Assembly: GCA_023414975.1 (NCBI GenBank)
Contig: JAEZMI010000161.1
Coordinates: 1-16,800 of the forward strand
Direction: 5' to 3'
Length of the DNA: 16,800 nucleotides
Source: Pseudomonadota bacterium
Lineage (GTDB): Bacteria; Pseudomonadota; Alphaproteobacteria; Rhizobiales; Xanthobacteraceae
The translations under genes were made by a program, and so were the position numbers. This document shows positions 6,529 through 13,780 of this stretch, piece after piece; the first letter of the stretch is position 1; each line of letters starts with the position of its first letter. The notes under the pieces are model-generated. The model searched no databases. It worked only from the letters and a program-made list of their open reading frames with translations, and was not told the origin of the DNA.

Positions 6529-7464
6529 ATGAGCCGTGACGCCCTTGTCTTCTACAGCGCGGTCGATGATTCCACGGCCTGGCGCGAGGCGCTGGCGGCG
6601 GAGCTGCCGGACCTCGACTTCCGCGTCGCGCCGGATGTGGGCGACCCGGCCGATGTGCGTTACGCGCTGTGCTGGATCCCGCCGGAGGGCTTCTTCGCGC
6701 GCTTTCCCAACCTCCAGCTCGTCACCAATCTCGGCGCCGGCGTCGATGCCTTGATGCGGCGCGCCGATCTCGCGCCGGTGAAGTTCTCCCGCCTGTCGGA
6801 CCCCGGCATGGTGCAGATGATGACCAGCTACATCGTCTTCGCCGTCACCCGCTACGCCCGCGACATCCCGGTCTATGAGCGGGCCAAGCGCCGGGGCGAA
6901 TGGGAGTATGTCCACCCGCGCGCGCTGTCCGACATCAATGTCGCGGTGCTGGGCCTGGGCGAGCTCGGCGGGCCGGCGGCGCACCGGCTGGCGACGATGG
7001 GATTCACGGTGAACGGCTGGTCGCGCACGCCCAAGGACATTCCCGGCGTCGCCTCCCACACCGGGCGCGAGGGGCTGGAGCGGGTGCTCGCGGAGAATGA
7101 GATCATCATCAGCCTGGTGCCGCTGACGCCCGACACGCGGCGCCTTCTCGGCGCGCGCGAATTCGCGCTGATGCGGAAGGGCGTCAAATTCGTCAACGCC
7201 TCGCGCGGGGCGGTGGTGGACGAGGCGGCGCTGGTCGCGGCGCTGGAATCCGGCCATATCGGCGAGGCGACGCTCGATGTCTTCGAGACCGAGCCGCTGC
7301 CGGCCGGCCATCCGCTCTGGACGTTCGACAATGTGCTGATCACCCCGCACATGGCGAGCATCACCGTGCCGAAGCTCGCGGCGCGCGATGTCGCCGAGAG
7401 CATCCGCCGCGTGCGCCAGGGCCTGCCGCCGCTGCATGAGGTGGACCCGGCGCGCGGCTACTGA
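6529..7464 (+). CDS. D-2-hydroxyacid dehydrogenase, GhrA type (glyoxylate/hydroxypyruvate reductase)
   Basis: The 311-residue protein has an N-terminal catalytic half with NLGAGVDAL (67-75), an NAD(P)-binding core with VLGLGELGG (140-148), SLVPLTPDT (195-203), NASRGAVVDE (223-232), LDVFETEPLP (249-258) and ITPHMAS (271-277). R226, E255 and H274 form the expected catalytic triad. Family members reduce 2-keto acids to D-2-hydroxy acids; length and layout fit the GhrA branch, which reduces glyoxylate and hydroxypyruvate. W-S-R-T-P after the second strand of the nucleotide fold suggests NADPH, because an arginine sits where NAD enzymes often have aspartate. It lies 140 bp after the HutD-family gene and may be transcribed alone. 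Its stop codon lies inside a 14-bp tandem repeat. Confidence 0.9.
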   Translation: MSRDALVFYSAVDDSTAWREALAAELPDLDFRVAPDVGDPADVRYALCWIPPEGFFARFPNLQLVTNLGAGVDALMRRADLAPVKFSRLSDPGMVQMMTSYIVFAVTRYARDIPVYERAKRRGEWEYVHPRALSDINVAVLGLGELGGPAAHRLATMGFTVNGWSRTPKDIPGVASHTGREGLERVLAENEIIISLVPLTPDTRRLLGAREFALMRKGVKFVNASRGAVVDEAALVAALESGHIGEATLDVFETEPLPAGHPLWTFDNVLITPHMASITVPKLAARDVAESIRRVRQGLPPLHEVDPARGY

Positions 7465-7493
7465 GCCGCCGGTACTGAGCCGCTGGTATTGAG
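7459..7493 (+). repeat. 14-bp tandem repeat across the stop codon of the dehydrogenase gene
   Basis: TACTGAGCCGCCGG (7459-7472) is followed directly by TACTGAGCCGCTGG (7473-7486) and a partial third unit TATTGAG (7487-7493). Because the period is 14, the TGA codons at 7462, 7476 and 7490 fall in three different frames, so translation is stopped in every forward frame. Confidence 0.85.
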
Positions 7494-7508
7494 CAACCTG
7501 CCGGGGCC

Positions 7509-9638
7509 TCAGGCCAGCACCGTCTCGGCGTCGGCGGGACGGTGGAACAGGAAGCCCTGATACATGGTGGCGCCCAGCTCCCGCAGCTTGGCGAGCTGCA
7601 CCTCGTCCTCGACGCCCTCGGCCACGAGTTCGAGGCCGAGCGAATTGGCGATCGAGATGGCGGCCTTCATGAGCGCCTTGTCGATGGGGTCGCGCAGGAG
7701 GTCGCGCGTCACCGTCCAGTCGATCTTGATGCCGTCCACCGGCAGGCGCTTCAGCGACTCGAACGAGTTGTAGCCATTGCCGAAATCGTCGAGATAGACA
7801 TGCACGCCGCGGGCGCGCAGCGCGTTGAGGAAGGCGGCGATCGCGCCGAGATCCTCCACGCCCTCGGTCTCCGTGACCTCGACGCGCAACGCCGTCTCGA
7901 CACCCGGATTGAGGTCGAGCATGTCCATGAGGTCGCGCTGGAAGCCGACATCGGCCAGCGAATGCGCGCCGATGTTCATCGACACATACTGGTTGGCGCG
8001 GCGCTCGATGAGGCGCATCGCGTAGTCGATGGCGTGCCGGCAGACCCAGGCGTCGATGCGCCCCATGAGGCCGAGGCGCTGGGCGGCCGGCAGGAACTGC
8101 CCCGGCTGGCACCAGCTTCCGGTCTCGTCGATCAGACGGATCAGCGCCTCGTAGCCGAGAACGGTCTGGCGGTCATCGACGATGGCCTGCAGGTGCATGT
8201 GGAAGCGGTCGAGCTCCAGCCCGAGCTGGATGCGCTCGGCCCAGCTCATGCGCTGGCGCGTGCTGTTCACCTTGGGATCGCCGAGATCGTAGAGCTGCAC
8301 CCGGTCACGGCCGGATTCCTTGGCGACGTGGCAGGCGGTGTCGGCCGCGGCGAGCAGGCTGGAAACGGATGTCTGGATGCCGTTCGCCCGCACGAGGCCG
8401 ATGCTGAGGCCCAGGGTGAAGGTCCGCCCGCCGACCTGAAAGGGGTGGCCGTGCACGGCGGTGTTGAGACGGCGGGCGATGCGCAGCGCGTCGTGCTCGT
8501 CGATGTCGGTCAGCAGCATCGCGAATTCGTCGCCGCCAAGGCGGGCCAGCAGATCGTCGCCGCGCAGTTGGCCGCGCAGGAAAGTGGCGACCGCGCGGAG
8601 CAGGTCGTCCGCCGACCCGTGGCCGACGGCGTCGTTGACGCCCTTGAAATGATCGATGTCGATGATGCCGACCCAGAGCGTGCGCGGCTCCCGGTCGCTC
8701 AGCATCGTCTCCAACCGCTCCTCCAGGGCGAAACGGTTGGGCAGGCCGGTGAGAATGTCGCTGCGCGCCTGAAGCGCGACGAGGCGGGCGAATTCGGCCA
8801 GCGCCTCGGTCTGCTCGCGCAGTTGCTCGCGCACGGCGATCAGCTCGCTTTCCCGGCGCTTCTGCGCGGTGATGTCGGTCCAGATGCCGACCGCGCACCC
8901 ATTGGCCATGCGCCGGTGGCTCACCAGCATCCAGCCGCCGTCGCGCAGCGCAATCTCGGCCCGCATCTCCGGCGGGAGGCGGGGCTCGTCCAGCATGCGC
9001 TGTATGGGTTCGACATCCTCGGCGAACAGTCCGCGGGCCTGGGCGTCGCGAAGGACGTCGGACAGCCGCGCGCCAGTGCCGAGATCGACACCCACGGAGC
9101 CGAAGATCAGCCGCAGGCTGGTGTTGGACAGGAATATCCGGTCGTCGGGGTCGAGCAAAAGGAAACCGTCCGGGATGCCGTCGATGGCCCGTAAGATTTT
9201 CGCCTCGGCCTTCTTGATCTTCGACACGTCGCTCCACAGGGCGATGGTGCCGCCATCGGGTGTACGGCATTCACGCACCTGAACCGTGCCACCATTGTCC
9301 AGCTTGATCTCGAACGGGGTTCCGTCGGCCGCGCTGTGGTGGCGCATGCGCTCGGCGATGTAGCTGTCGGGTTCCGCCACGCGCGACCCCTCGCCGCTCG
9401 GCACCGAGGCCAACGCATAGAAGGTGAAGCCGTGCAGATCGCCCAGCTGTTCCAGGAAGGGAAACTGCTCGACGAACTTCCGGTTGTGCAGGATCAGGCG
9501 ATCCTGCGCGTCGAACAGCGCAAGGCCGTCCGCCATGGCATCAAGGGCCGAAAGCAGCCCGTTGAACTGGGGGTCGGCGCCGGGTACTTCACGCATCACA
9601 TGCGCATCCGGCTGGTTGCTGTGCCCGAAAGGTGCCAT
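7509..9638 (-). CDS. PAS-PAS-GGDEF-EAL cyclic di-GMP turnover protein
   Basis: The 709-residue protein has no obvious signal peptide or membrane span. Two PAS-like domains come first (about 25-138 and 150-258), then a short coiled linker (260-290). In the diguanylate cyclase domain (about 290-455), RLGGDEF is intact (G368-F372) and an RxxD product-inhibition site, R359-G-D-D362, sits five residues before GGDEF. In the phosphodiesterase domain (about 465-705), GYEALIRL (E497), N555 in VSMNIG, VEVTETE, LDDFGNGYNSFE (616-627), GIKID, LVAEGVE and YQGFLF are all conserved. Both catalytic centres look functional, so it may switch between making and breaking c-di-GMP according to the PAS signal. The ATG at 9638 lacks a good ribosome site; ATG 9596 is an alternative that costs no domain. 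Confidence 0.93.
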   Translation of the reverse strand: MAPFGHSNQPDAHVMREVPGADPQFNGLLSALDAMADGLALFDAQDRLILHNRKFVEQFPFLEQLGDLHGFTFYALASVPSGEGSRVAEPDSYIAERMRHHSAADGTPFEIKLDNGGTVQVRECRTPDGGTIALWSDVSKIKKAEAKILRAIDGIPDGFLLLDPDDRIFLSNTSLRLIFGSVGVDLGTGARLSDVLRDAQARGLFAEDVEPIQRMLDEPRLPPEMRAEIALRDGGWMLVSHRRMANGCAVGIWTDITAQKRRESELIAVREQLREQTEALAEFARLVALQARSDILTGLPNRFALEERLETMLSDREPRTLWVGIIDIDHFKGVNDAVGHGSADDLLRAVATFLRGQLRGDDLLARLGGDEFAMLLTDIDEHDALRIARRLNTAVHGHPFQVGGRTFTLGLSIGLVRANGIQTSVSSLLAAADTACHVAKESGRDRVQLYDLGDPKVNSTRQRMSWAERIQLGLELDRFHMHLQAIVDDRQTVLGYEALIRLIDETGSWCQPGQFLPAAQRLGLMGRIDAWVCRHAIDYAMRLIERRANQYVSMNIGAHSLADVGFQRDLMDMLDLNPGVETALRVEVTETEGVEDLGAIAAFLNALRARGVHVYLDDFGNGYNSFESLKRLPVDGIKIDWTVTRDLLRDPIDKALMKAAISIANSLGLELVAEGVEDEVQLAKLRELGATMYQGFLFHRPADAETVLA

Positions 9639-9685
9639 GTCGGATGGGCCCGCCTACTCATCTGCGCTTCCTCGGGGCCATCGCG

Positions 9686-9721
9686 CGAGAACGTGGCGTC
9701 GCTCGAGAACTTGGCATCTCT
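9686..9721. repeat. 18-bp imperfect tandem repeat upstream of the GGDEF/EAL gene
   Basis: Two adjacent units, CGAGAACGTGGCGTCGCT (9686-9703) and CGAGAACTTGGCATCTCT (9704-9721), agree at 15 of 18 positions. They lie 48-83 bp upstream of the c-di-GMP gene's start codon, a suitable place for paired regulator sites. They may equally be a chance duplication. Confidence 0.7.
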
Positions 9722-9735
9722 TCGGACTAACGCGT

Positions 9736-9760
9736 CAGGGTTGCTTTAACAACCACCCTG
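9736..9760. other. Bulged hairpin between divergent genes
   Basis: CAGGGTTG at 9736-9743 can pair with CAA (9750-9752) and CCCTG (9756-9760), leaving a three-base bulge; alternatively GGTTG (9739-9743) pairs exactly with CAACC (9750-9754) across six bases. Neither neighbouring gene is transcribed into this point from its 3' end, so an operator or leader structure fits better than a terminator. Confidence 0.4.
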
Positions 9761-9764
9761 GATG

Positions 9765-9776
9765 GCACTTTAGTGC
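9765..9776. promoter_or_regulatory. Short dyad, possible operator
   Basis: GCACT (9765-9769) and AGTGC (9772-9776) form an exact inverted repeat with a two-base centre, 11 bases from the bulged hairpin stem loop. It is short enough to arise by chance. Confidence 0.3.
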
Positions 9777-9993
9777 TGTTCTAGACAGAGCGCGCGAGCG
9801 CCGTGGGGTTTGTGTGCAGTTCCGCCGGGCGAGTTTACACAAAGCGGGCAGCCCGGTATGCCCCATTCGCGTGGTGTATTTCCCGGCCCCGGCATTCGGC
9901 GCGGTTCCGTCCGGCGCGATGTCGGCGCACAGGCTTGACCCGCGCGAATTTGGCCGCACGATCTGGCCGCGGAACCATGCGATGGGCTGAACG

Positions 9994-10116
9994 ATGCGAT
10001 GGATGCTTGGCGCGGCAATCGTCCTGCTGCTGGCTGCGGCGATCGGCCTGTGGGCGCGCCACGGTGCGGCCGTTTTCTTCGACATCGTGGCGGCCGGTAT
10101 TGCGTATTGTTTCTGA
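9994..10116 (+). CDS. Small single-span membrane protein, 40 residues
   Basis: The 40-residue product reads MRWMLGAAIVLLLAAAIGLW and then ARHGAAVFFDIVAAGIAYCF. Residues 4-20 form one clear hydrophobic span, with a short amphipathic tail after R22 and a terminal Y-C-F. A TGA in the same frame sits at 9988-9990, so translation cannot begin earlier; ATG 10003 is an internal alternative. There is no strong Shine-Dalgarno sequence. The gene lies 48 bp upstream of the SCO gene in the same direction, so co-transcription is likely. I believe similar tiny genes occur upstream of SCO genes in related bacteria, but I cannot verify this here. A role near the respiratory chain or as a small SCO partner would be inference. 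The C-terminal cysteine could be a copper or disulfide site. Confidence 0.6.
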   Translation: MRWMLGAAIVLLLAAAIGLWARHGAAVFFDIVAAGIAYCF

Positions 10117-10164
10117 GCGCCGACGCGGCCGCGTGACGGCGCGTGTCTGAAAAGGAGCCCGTTG

Positions 10165-10752
10165 ATGGGCAATCGCCGGGTTATCCTGCTTCTTTCCGCC
10201 TTCGTCATCGGGGCCGTCGCGATTGTCGCCGCCGCACTCGCGCTGCTGCCGCGCGGACCCGTGGCCACCAGTCAGGTGGCGATCGGCGGCGCCTTCCAAC
10301 TGGTGGACCAGGACGGCCAGAGCGTGACGCAGGAGAGCTTTGCGGGCCTTCCGACACTGGTGTTCTTCGGCTTCACCCACTGCCCGGACATCTGCCCGAC
10401 CACGCTGTTCGAGCTGTCGCAGCTTTTCGAGGAACTCGGCCCGGATGCCCGCAAGACGCAGGCGCTGTTCATCACCGTGGACCCCGAGCGCGACACGCCG
10501 GAGGCGTTGAAGTCCTATCTCGGCAGCTTCCATCCCAGCATTCAGGGGCTGACCGGCACGCCCGAGCAGGTGGCGGCCGTCATCAAGGCCTATCGCGCCT
10601 ATGCCAAGAAGGTGCCGACGCAGGACGGGGACTACACGATGGACCACACCGCGATCGTCTACCTCATGGGCAAGGACGGGGCGTTTATCGCACCCTTCAA
10701 CCTCAAGCGCCCGCCGGCAGAGAGCGCGGCCGATCTGCGGCGCTATCTGTAA
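10165..10752 (+). CDS. SCO1/SenC family copper-binding protein
   Basis: The 195-residue protein has an N-terminal signal anchor (about residues 6-28) and a thioredoxin-like periplasmic domain. The copper ligands of the SCO family are present: the C-P-D-I-C-P motif (C73 and C77, in FGFTHCPDICPTT) and H161 in TMDHTAIVYL. FITVDPERDTPE (102-113) is another family block. SCO proteins deliver copper to, or reduce cysteines of, the CuA site of cytochrome c oxidase subunit II; SenC branches also serve cbb3 oxidases or sense redox state. AAGGAG lies seven bases before ATG 10165, a strong start; the TTG just before it is less likely. No oxidase subunit gene is nearby. Its last 50 bases overlap the convergent glycosyltransferase gene. 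Confidence 0.94.
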   Translation: MGNRRVILLLSAFVIGAVAIVAAALALLPRGPVATSQVAIGGAFQLVDQDGQSVTQESFAGLPTLVFFGFTHCPDICPTTLFELSQLFEELGPDARKTQALFITVDPERDTPEALKSYLGSFHPSIQGLTGTPEQVAAVIKAYRAYAKKVPTQDGDYTMDHTAIVYLMGKDGAFIAPFNLKRPPAESAADLRRYL

Positions 10753-12625
10753 GCCGCGCCAGACGCCGCTTCGGCGCCCGCCGCGAGGTGCGGGCGAGGC
10801 CGTGATCGGTCTTTTCCCACCGGTCGGGCGCGACGACGAGCTGCCACACCGCCCGCCACGCCGCGAGCGATATCATCAGCCAGTAGACCGGGAGGGAGGC
10901 CAGCGTGCCGGCTATTCCTCCGATGCCGCGACGGTGCATGCCGAACCCCGTGCAGAGCAGCGCGCTGACATAGCCGACGCACAGGACGGCCGCGCCCAGC
11001 GCGTCGAGCGCCGCCAGCGCCGGTGAGGGCGCGAGGTCCCTCGCGATCACGAGATCGCGCAGCACGGCCGCCAGGAAGAACGGGTGAACCAGCGCCGCCG
11101 CAATGCCGCCGCCGATCATCAGCAGGAAGCCGATTGTCGCCGCCAGACCCGCCTCGCGCAGCAGCTTGCGCGGCTCGCGCCCGTGGACGAGGAGGGTCTG
11201 CATCCACCCCTTCGTCCAGCGCGTGCGCTGGCGCAGCCACGGCGCGAAGCGGCGCGGGGCCTCCTCGTCGGTGGTGGAAGCGATGAGCGCGATGGTCCAG
11301 CCCTGGCGGGCGAGGCGCACACCGAGGTCGGCGTCCTCCGTCACATTGTGCGGATCCCACCCGCCGATGCTCTCCAGCGCCTCCCGCCGGAAGTGGTTGG
11401 ACGTGCCGCCCAAGGGGAAGGGAAGCCCGCTGCCGGCCAGCATGGGCAGCAGCACGTCGAAATGGCCGGCATATTCGGCGGCGAACTGGCGGGTGATCCA
11501 GCCATCGGCGAGATTGTCGATGGCGAGCTGGGCCTGGACGCAGCCGAGCCGGCGGTCGGGCGTGAGGAGGAAGCGCGTGCAGACCCGCCGAAGCTGCAGC
11601 GGCTCCGGCCGGTCTTCCGCGTCATAGACCCCGATCAGCGTGCCGCGCGCGAAGGGCAGCGCGGCGTTGAGCGCCTTGGGCTTGGTGCGGGGCCCCACCG
11701 CCGGGGCGATGACGATTTCCATATGGGCGGGCAGGGACCGCCGGGCGAGCGCCTCGACGGTCTCCTCGTCATCGGGTTCGACGACCAGCAGCACCTGCAG
11801 CTTCTCGCACGGGTAATCCAGCGCGAGCAGGGATTCGATCAGTTGCGGCACCACCGGCGCTTCGCGGTAGAGCGGCACGATGAGGCTGTAGCGCGGCAGT
11901 TGACGGTCCGCGAGCCAGGCGGGCTCAGGCGGGGCGGGCGGGTGGATGACCGCGTTCAGCCGCAGGCTGCTCCAGCCGAGCAGCACCGCCCCGAGCATGA
12001 CGGCCAGCAGGATGGCCAGCGGAGCCGGCGCGCTGTGCACGAGGAGCGGCAGCAGCGCGAGCACCAGCGCGCCGAGAGCGAAGATGAGCCGCCCGATGCC
12101 GAGCGTCGCCGCGCTGAGCCGCGGGGTGCGCTCCATCAGCCCATAGGCCGCCTGCCGGGCGAGCACCTGCGCGTTGCGGCGGCGAAGATGGGCGGCGAGA
12201 CGCTCCGGCGTGGTGAGGGCCATGACGGCGCGCAGTTCAGGCCGTGAGGCGAGGCGGGCAGCGAGCTGGCGCAGCGCCTCGCCGCGCGCGGCGAGCACCA
12301 GCCGTCCCGGCCCGGTCCGCAGGATGCCGGTGCGCAGGAGCGTGACCAGCTCGGCGTAAGGGACGCGCCCGCCGGGGACCCCGGCGCCATCCAGTCGTGT
12401 GAAGGGCAGATCCAGCCGGGCGGCGGCGCCGGCGCCGGCCTGATCGGGCGTGAGCGTGCCGGTGGCGATCAGCACCTCGTCGCCGCCGACGCCGATCTGA
12501 CGGGCGCGGCGCCGCGCATAGGCGAGGTCCGCCGGCTCGACCATGGCGGCGAGCCCCGCCAGTTCGACCGGCAGGCCGGTCGCGGGATCATCCTGGGGAA
12601 CGCGCATGCCGGGCTGAGGACGCAT
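10703..12625 (-). CDS. Membrane GT2-family glycosyltransferase with N-terminal MshEN-like region
   Basis: About 640 residues. An N-terminal soluble region (about 15-165) contains GGDEVLIATGTLTPDQAGAG and AARLDLPFTRL, resembling the MshEN domain of GspE/MshE ATPases and NfrB. Two membrane spans (173-223) precede a GT2 domain (about 245-475) with SLIVPLYRE, GVYDAEDRP (D335, D338), TEDADLG (E430, D431) and QRTRW (466-470), the set seen in processive synthases. Three to four C-terminal spans follow (about 491-597). It probably polymerises or transfers sugar across the inner membrane to an exopolysaccharide or glycan; the sugar cannot be read from sequence. The frame is open to 12730, but upstream residues are unlike the family; ATG 12625 has AAGG four bases upstream, and ATG 12607 is possible. 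The 3' end overlaps the SCO gene by 50 bp, tail to tail. Confidence 0.88.
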   Translation of the reverse strand: MRPQPGMRVPQDDPATGLPVELAGLAAMVEPADLAYARRRARQIGVGGDEVLIATGTLTPDQAGAGAAARLDLPFTRLDGAGVPGGRVPYAELVTLLRTGILRTGPGRLVLAARGEALRQLAARLASRPELRAVMALTTPERLAAHLRRRNAQVLARQAAYGLMERTPRLSAATLGIGRLIFALGALVLALLPLLVHSAPAPLAILLAVMLGAVLLGWSSLRLNAVIHPPAPPEPAWLADRQLPRYSLIVPLYREAPVVPQLIESLLALDYPCEKLQVLLVVEPDDEETVEALARRSLPAHMEIVIAPAVGPRTKPKALNAALPFARGTLIGVYDAEDRPEPLQLRRVCTRFLLTPDRRLGCVQAQLAIDNLADGWITRQFAAEYAGHFDVLLPMLAGSGLPFPLGGTSNHFRREALESIGGWDPHNVTEDADLGVRLARQGWTIALIASTTDEEAPRRFAPWLRQRTRWTKGWMQTLLVHGREPRKLLREAGLAATIGFLLMIGGGIAAALVHPFFLAAVLRDLVIARDLAPSPALAALDALGAAVLCVGYVSALLCTGFGMHRRGIGGIAGTLASLPVYWLMISLAAWRAVWQLVVAPDRWEKTDHGLARTSRRAPKRRLARLTDSAADRPRSLPAGA

Positions 12626-12712
12626 GGGGCCTTGGAAGGTGAGGACGGGTTGGAAGACCCCTCGCCTCGACCCGCGCGCCGCGCTACAAGTCGCGCCGCG
12701 GGGGACAGCCGG

Positions 12713-12735
12713 GGCAAGGACGCGAGGCAAGGACG
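12713..12735 (+). repeat. 10-bp direct repeat, period 13, just before the solute-binding protein start
   Basis: GGCAAGGACG occurs at 12713-12722 and again at 12726-12735, separated by three bases. The second copy runs into the GGAGG ribosome site of the next gene. It also lies upstream of the divergent glycosyltransferase. Confidence 0.6.
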
Positions 12736-12745
12736 GAGGCCAGGA

Positions 12746-13669
12746 TTGAACGCTCGATCGGCACGGCGGCGGTTGGCGCAGCGGGCGGTTATGCTGCTCG
12801 TTGCCGGTATTATTACACTGCCGGCCGCGCGTGCCCAGAGCCCTGCGCCGGCCTCGTCCCCAGCTTCGTCACCCGCTGAGGTGCCGGCCGCGGCTTTGCC
12901 CTCCGTCGCGGTGCCCGGCTTCTGGGATCCGAGCCGGCGCCCGGAGCGGCCGGACGTGACGCGCCTGCCGACGCAGATCCGCTTCGCCACCACGGATGAT
13001 TTCCCGCCCTTCAGCTTCCGCGACGAGAATGGCCGGCCGGCGGGCTTCAATGTCGACATCGCCCGCGCCATCTGCACTGAACTCGCCATCACCTGCACGC
13101 TGGAGGTGATCGCCTTCGACCAGCTCGTGCCGGCGCTGGAGGAGGGCAAGGCCGACGCCGCCATCGCCGGGATCGCGGTGACGCCGGCGACGCGCGAGGT
13201 GCTGGATTTCAGCGACCGCTACTTCCGCTCGCCCGCCCGCTTCGTCGCCCGGCGCGCCGACGCGGCGAGCGACGTGTCGCCCGACGCGGTGGCCAGCCGC
13301 AAGGTGGCGGTGGTCGCCGGCACCGCGCATGAGGCCTATCTGCGCGACTTCTTCGCCGAGGCGGCGGTGCGCGCCTTCCCCACCCCGGAGGCGGCGCGCG
13401 AGGCGCTGCAGAAGGGCGAGGCGGACCTGCTGTTCGGGGATGGCGTGCAACTCGCGCTCTGGCTGAACGGCACCTCTTCGGCCAATTGCTGCGCCTTTGT
13501 CGGCGGGCCCTTCACCGAGAGCCTGTATTTCGGCGAGGGCATGGGCATTGCCGTGAAACCGGGCAACGAGGCGCTGCGGCAATCGCTCAACTATGCGCTG
13601 GCCCGCCTGTGGGAGCAGGGGGTCTATACGGACCTCTATCTGCGCTGGTTCCCGATCAGCGTTTATTGA
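12746..13669 (+). CDS. Extracellular solute-binding protein family 3 (polar amino acid type), TTG start
   Basis: The 307-residue protein has a textbook signal peptide: basic N-A-R-S-A-R-R-R, hydrophobic core AVMLLVAGIITL (14-25) and an AARA-Q cleavage site near residue 30. A proline/alanine/serine-rich linker (31-58) follows. The mature domain is an SBP_bac_3 fold: IRFATTDDFPPFSFRDENGR (78-97), GFNVDIARAI (100-109), DAAIAGIAVTPATREVLDFS (137-156, R150 as the ligand carboxylate contact) and LLFGDGVQLALWL (228-240, D232). C110/C117 and C248/C249 could form disulfides. I chose TTG 12746 because GGAGG lies six bases upstream and it gives a complete signal peptide; ATG 12791 would delete the basic region. 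No permease or ATPase gene adjoins, so it is an orphan binding protein, perhaps serving a distant transporter or a sensor. Confidence 0.85.
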   Translation: MNARSARRRLAQRAVMLLVAGIITLPAARAQSPAPASSPASSPAEVPAAALPSVAVPGFWDPSRRPERPDVTRLPTQIRFATTDDFPPFSFRDENGRPAGFNVDIARAICTELAITCTLEVIAFDQLVPALEEGKADAAIAGIAVTPATREVLDFSDRYFRSPARFVARRADAASDVSPDAVASRKVAVVAGTAHEAYLRDFFAEAAVRAFPTPEAAREALQKGEADLLFGDGVQLALWLNGTSSANCCAFVGGPFTESLYFGEGMGIAVKPGNEALRQSLNYALARLWEQGVYTDLYLRWFPISVY

Positions 13670-13733
13670 CGCGGGCGGCTCCACTACCTAGAGCATGACG
13701 CGCGCATCCGGCCCCCGGCCGTATGCCGCTTTT

Positions 13734-13769
13734 TTCCGCGAGAGCCCAGTTTCTTCCGCGATAGCCCAG
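13734..13769 (+). repeat. 20-bp-period direct repeat overlapping the lysK ribosome binding site
   Basis: TTCCGCGAGAGCCCAG (13734-13749) and TTCCGCGATAGCCCAG (13754-13769) differ at one base of 16. The second copy runs into AGGAGG (13768-13773), the ribosome site of the lysyl-tRNA synthetase gene. The first copy is followed by TTTC rather than GAGG, so only one ribosome site results. Confidence 0.8.
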
Positions 13770-13780
13770 GAGGGCAGACC

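Larger units (their letters stand above)
9639..9993. other. Intergenic region with a tandem repeat and two dyads
   Basis: This 355-bp stretch lies between the divergent c-di-GMP gene and the small membrane protein gene. I find no convincing coding sequence. It holds an 18-bp imperfect tandem repeat (9686-9721), a bulged hairpin (9736-9760) and a compact dyad (9765-9776), listed separately. Promoters for both neighbours must lie here, but no clear -35/-10 pair stands out; a TTGACC at 9935-9940 has no acceptable -10 partner. Confidence 0.6.

Noticed and set aside
9935..9963. TTGACC followed after 17 bp by ACGATC as a promoter for the small gene and SCO.
   Set aside because: The -35 element is good, but the putative -10 matches the consensus at almost no position.
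9919..9990. A 23-codon plus-strand frame (MSAHRLDPREFGRTIWPRNHAMG) ending just before the small membrane protein start.
   Set aside because: No ribosome site, no recognisable feature and too short to support; kept only as a possible leader peptide.
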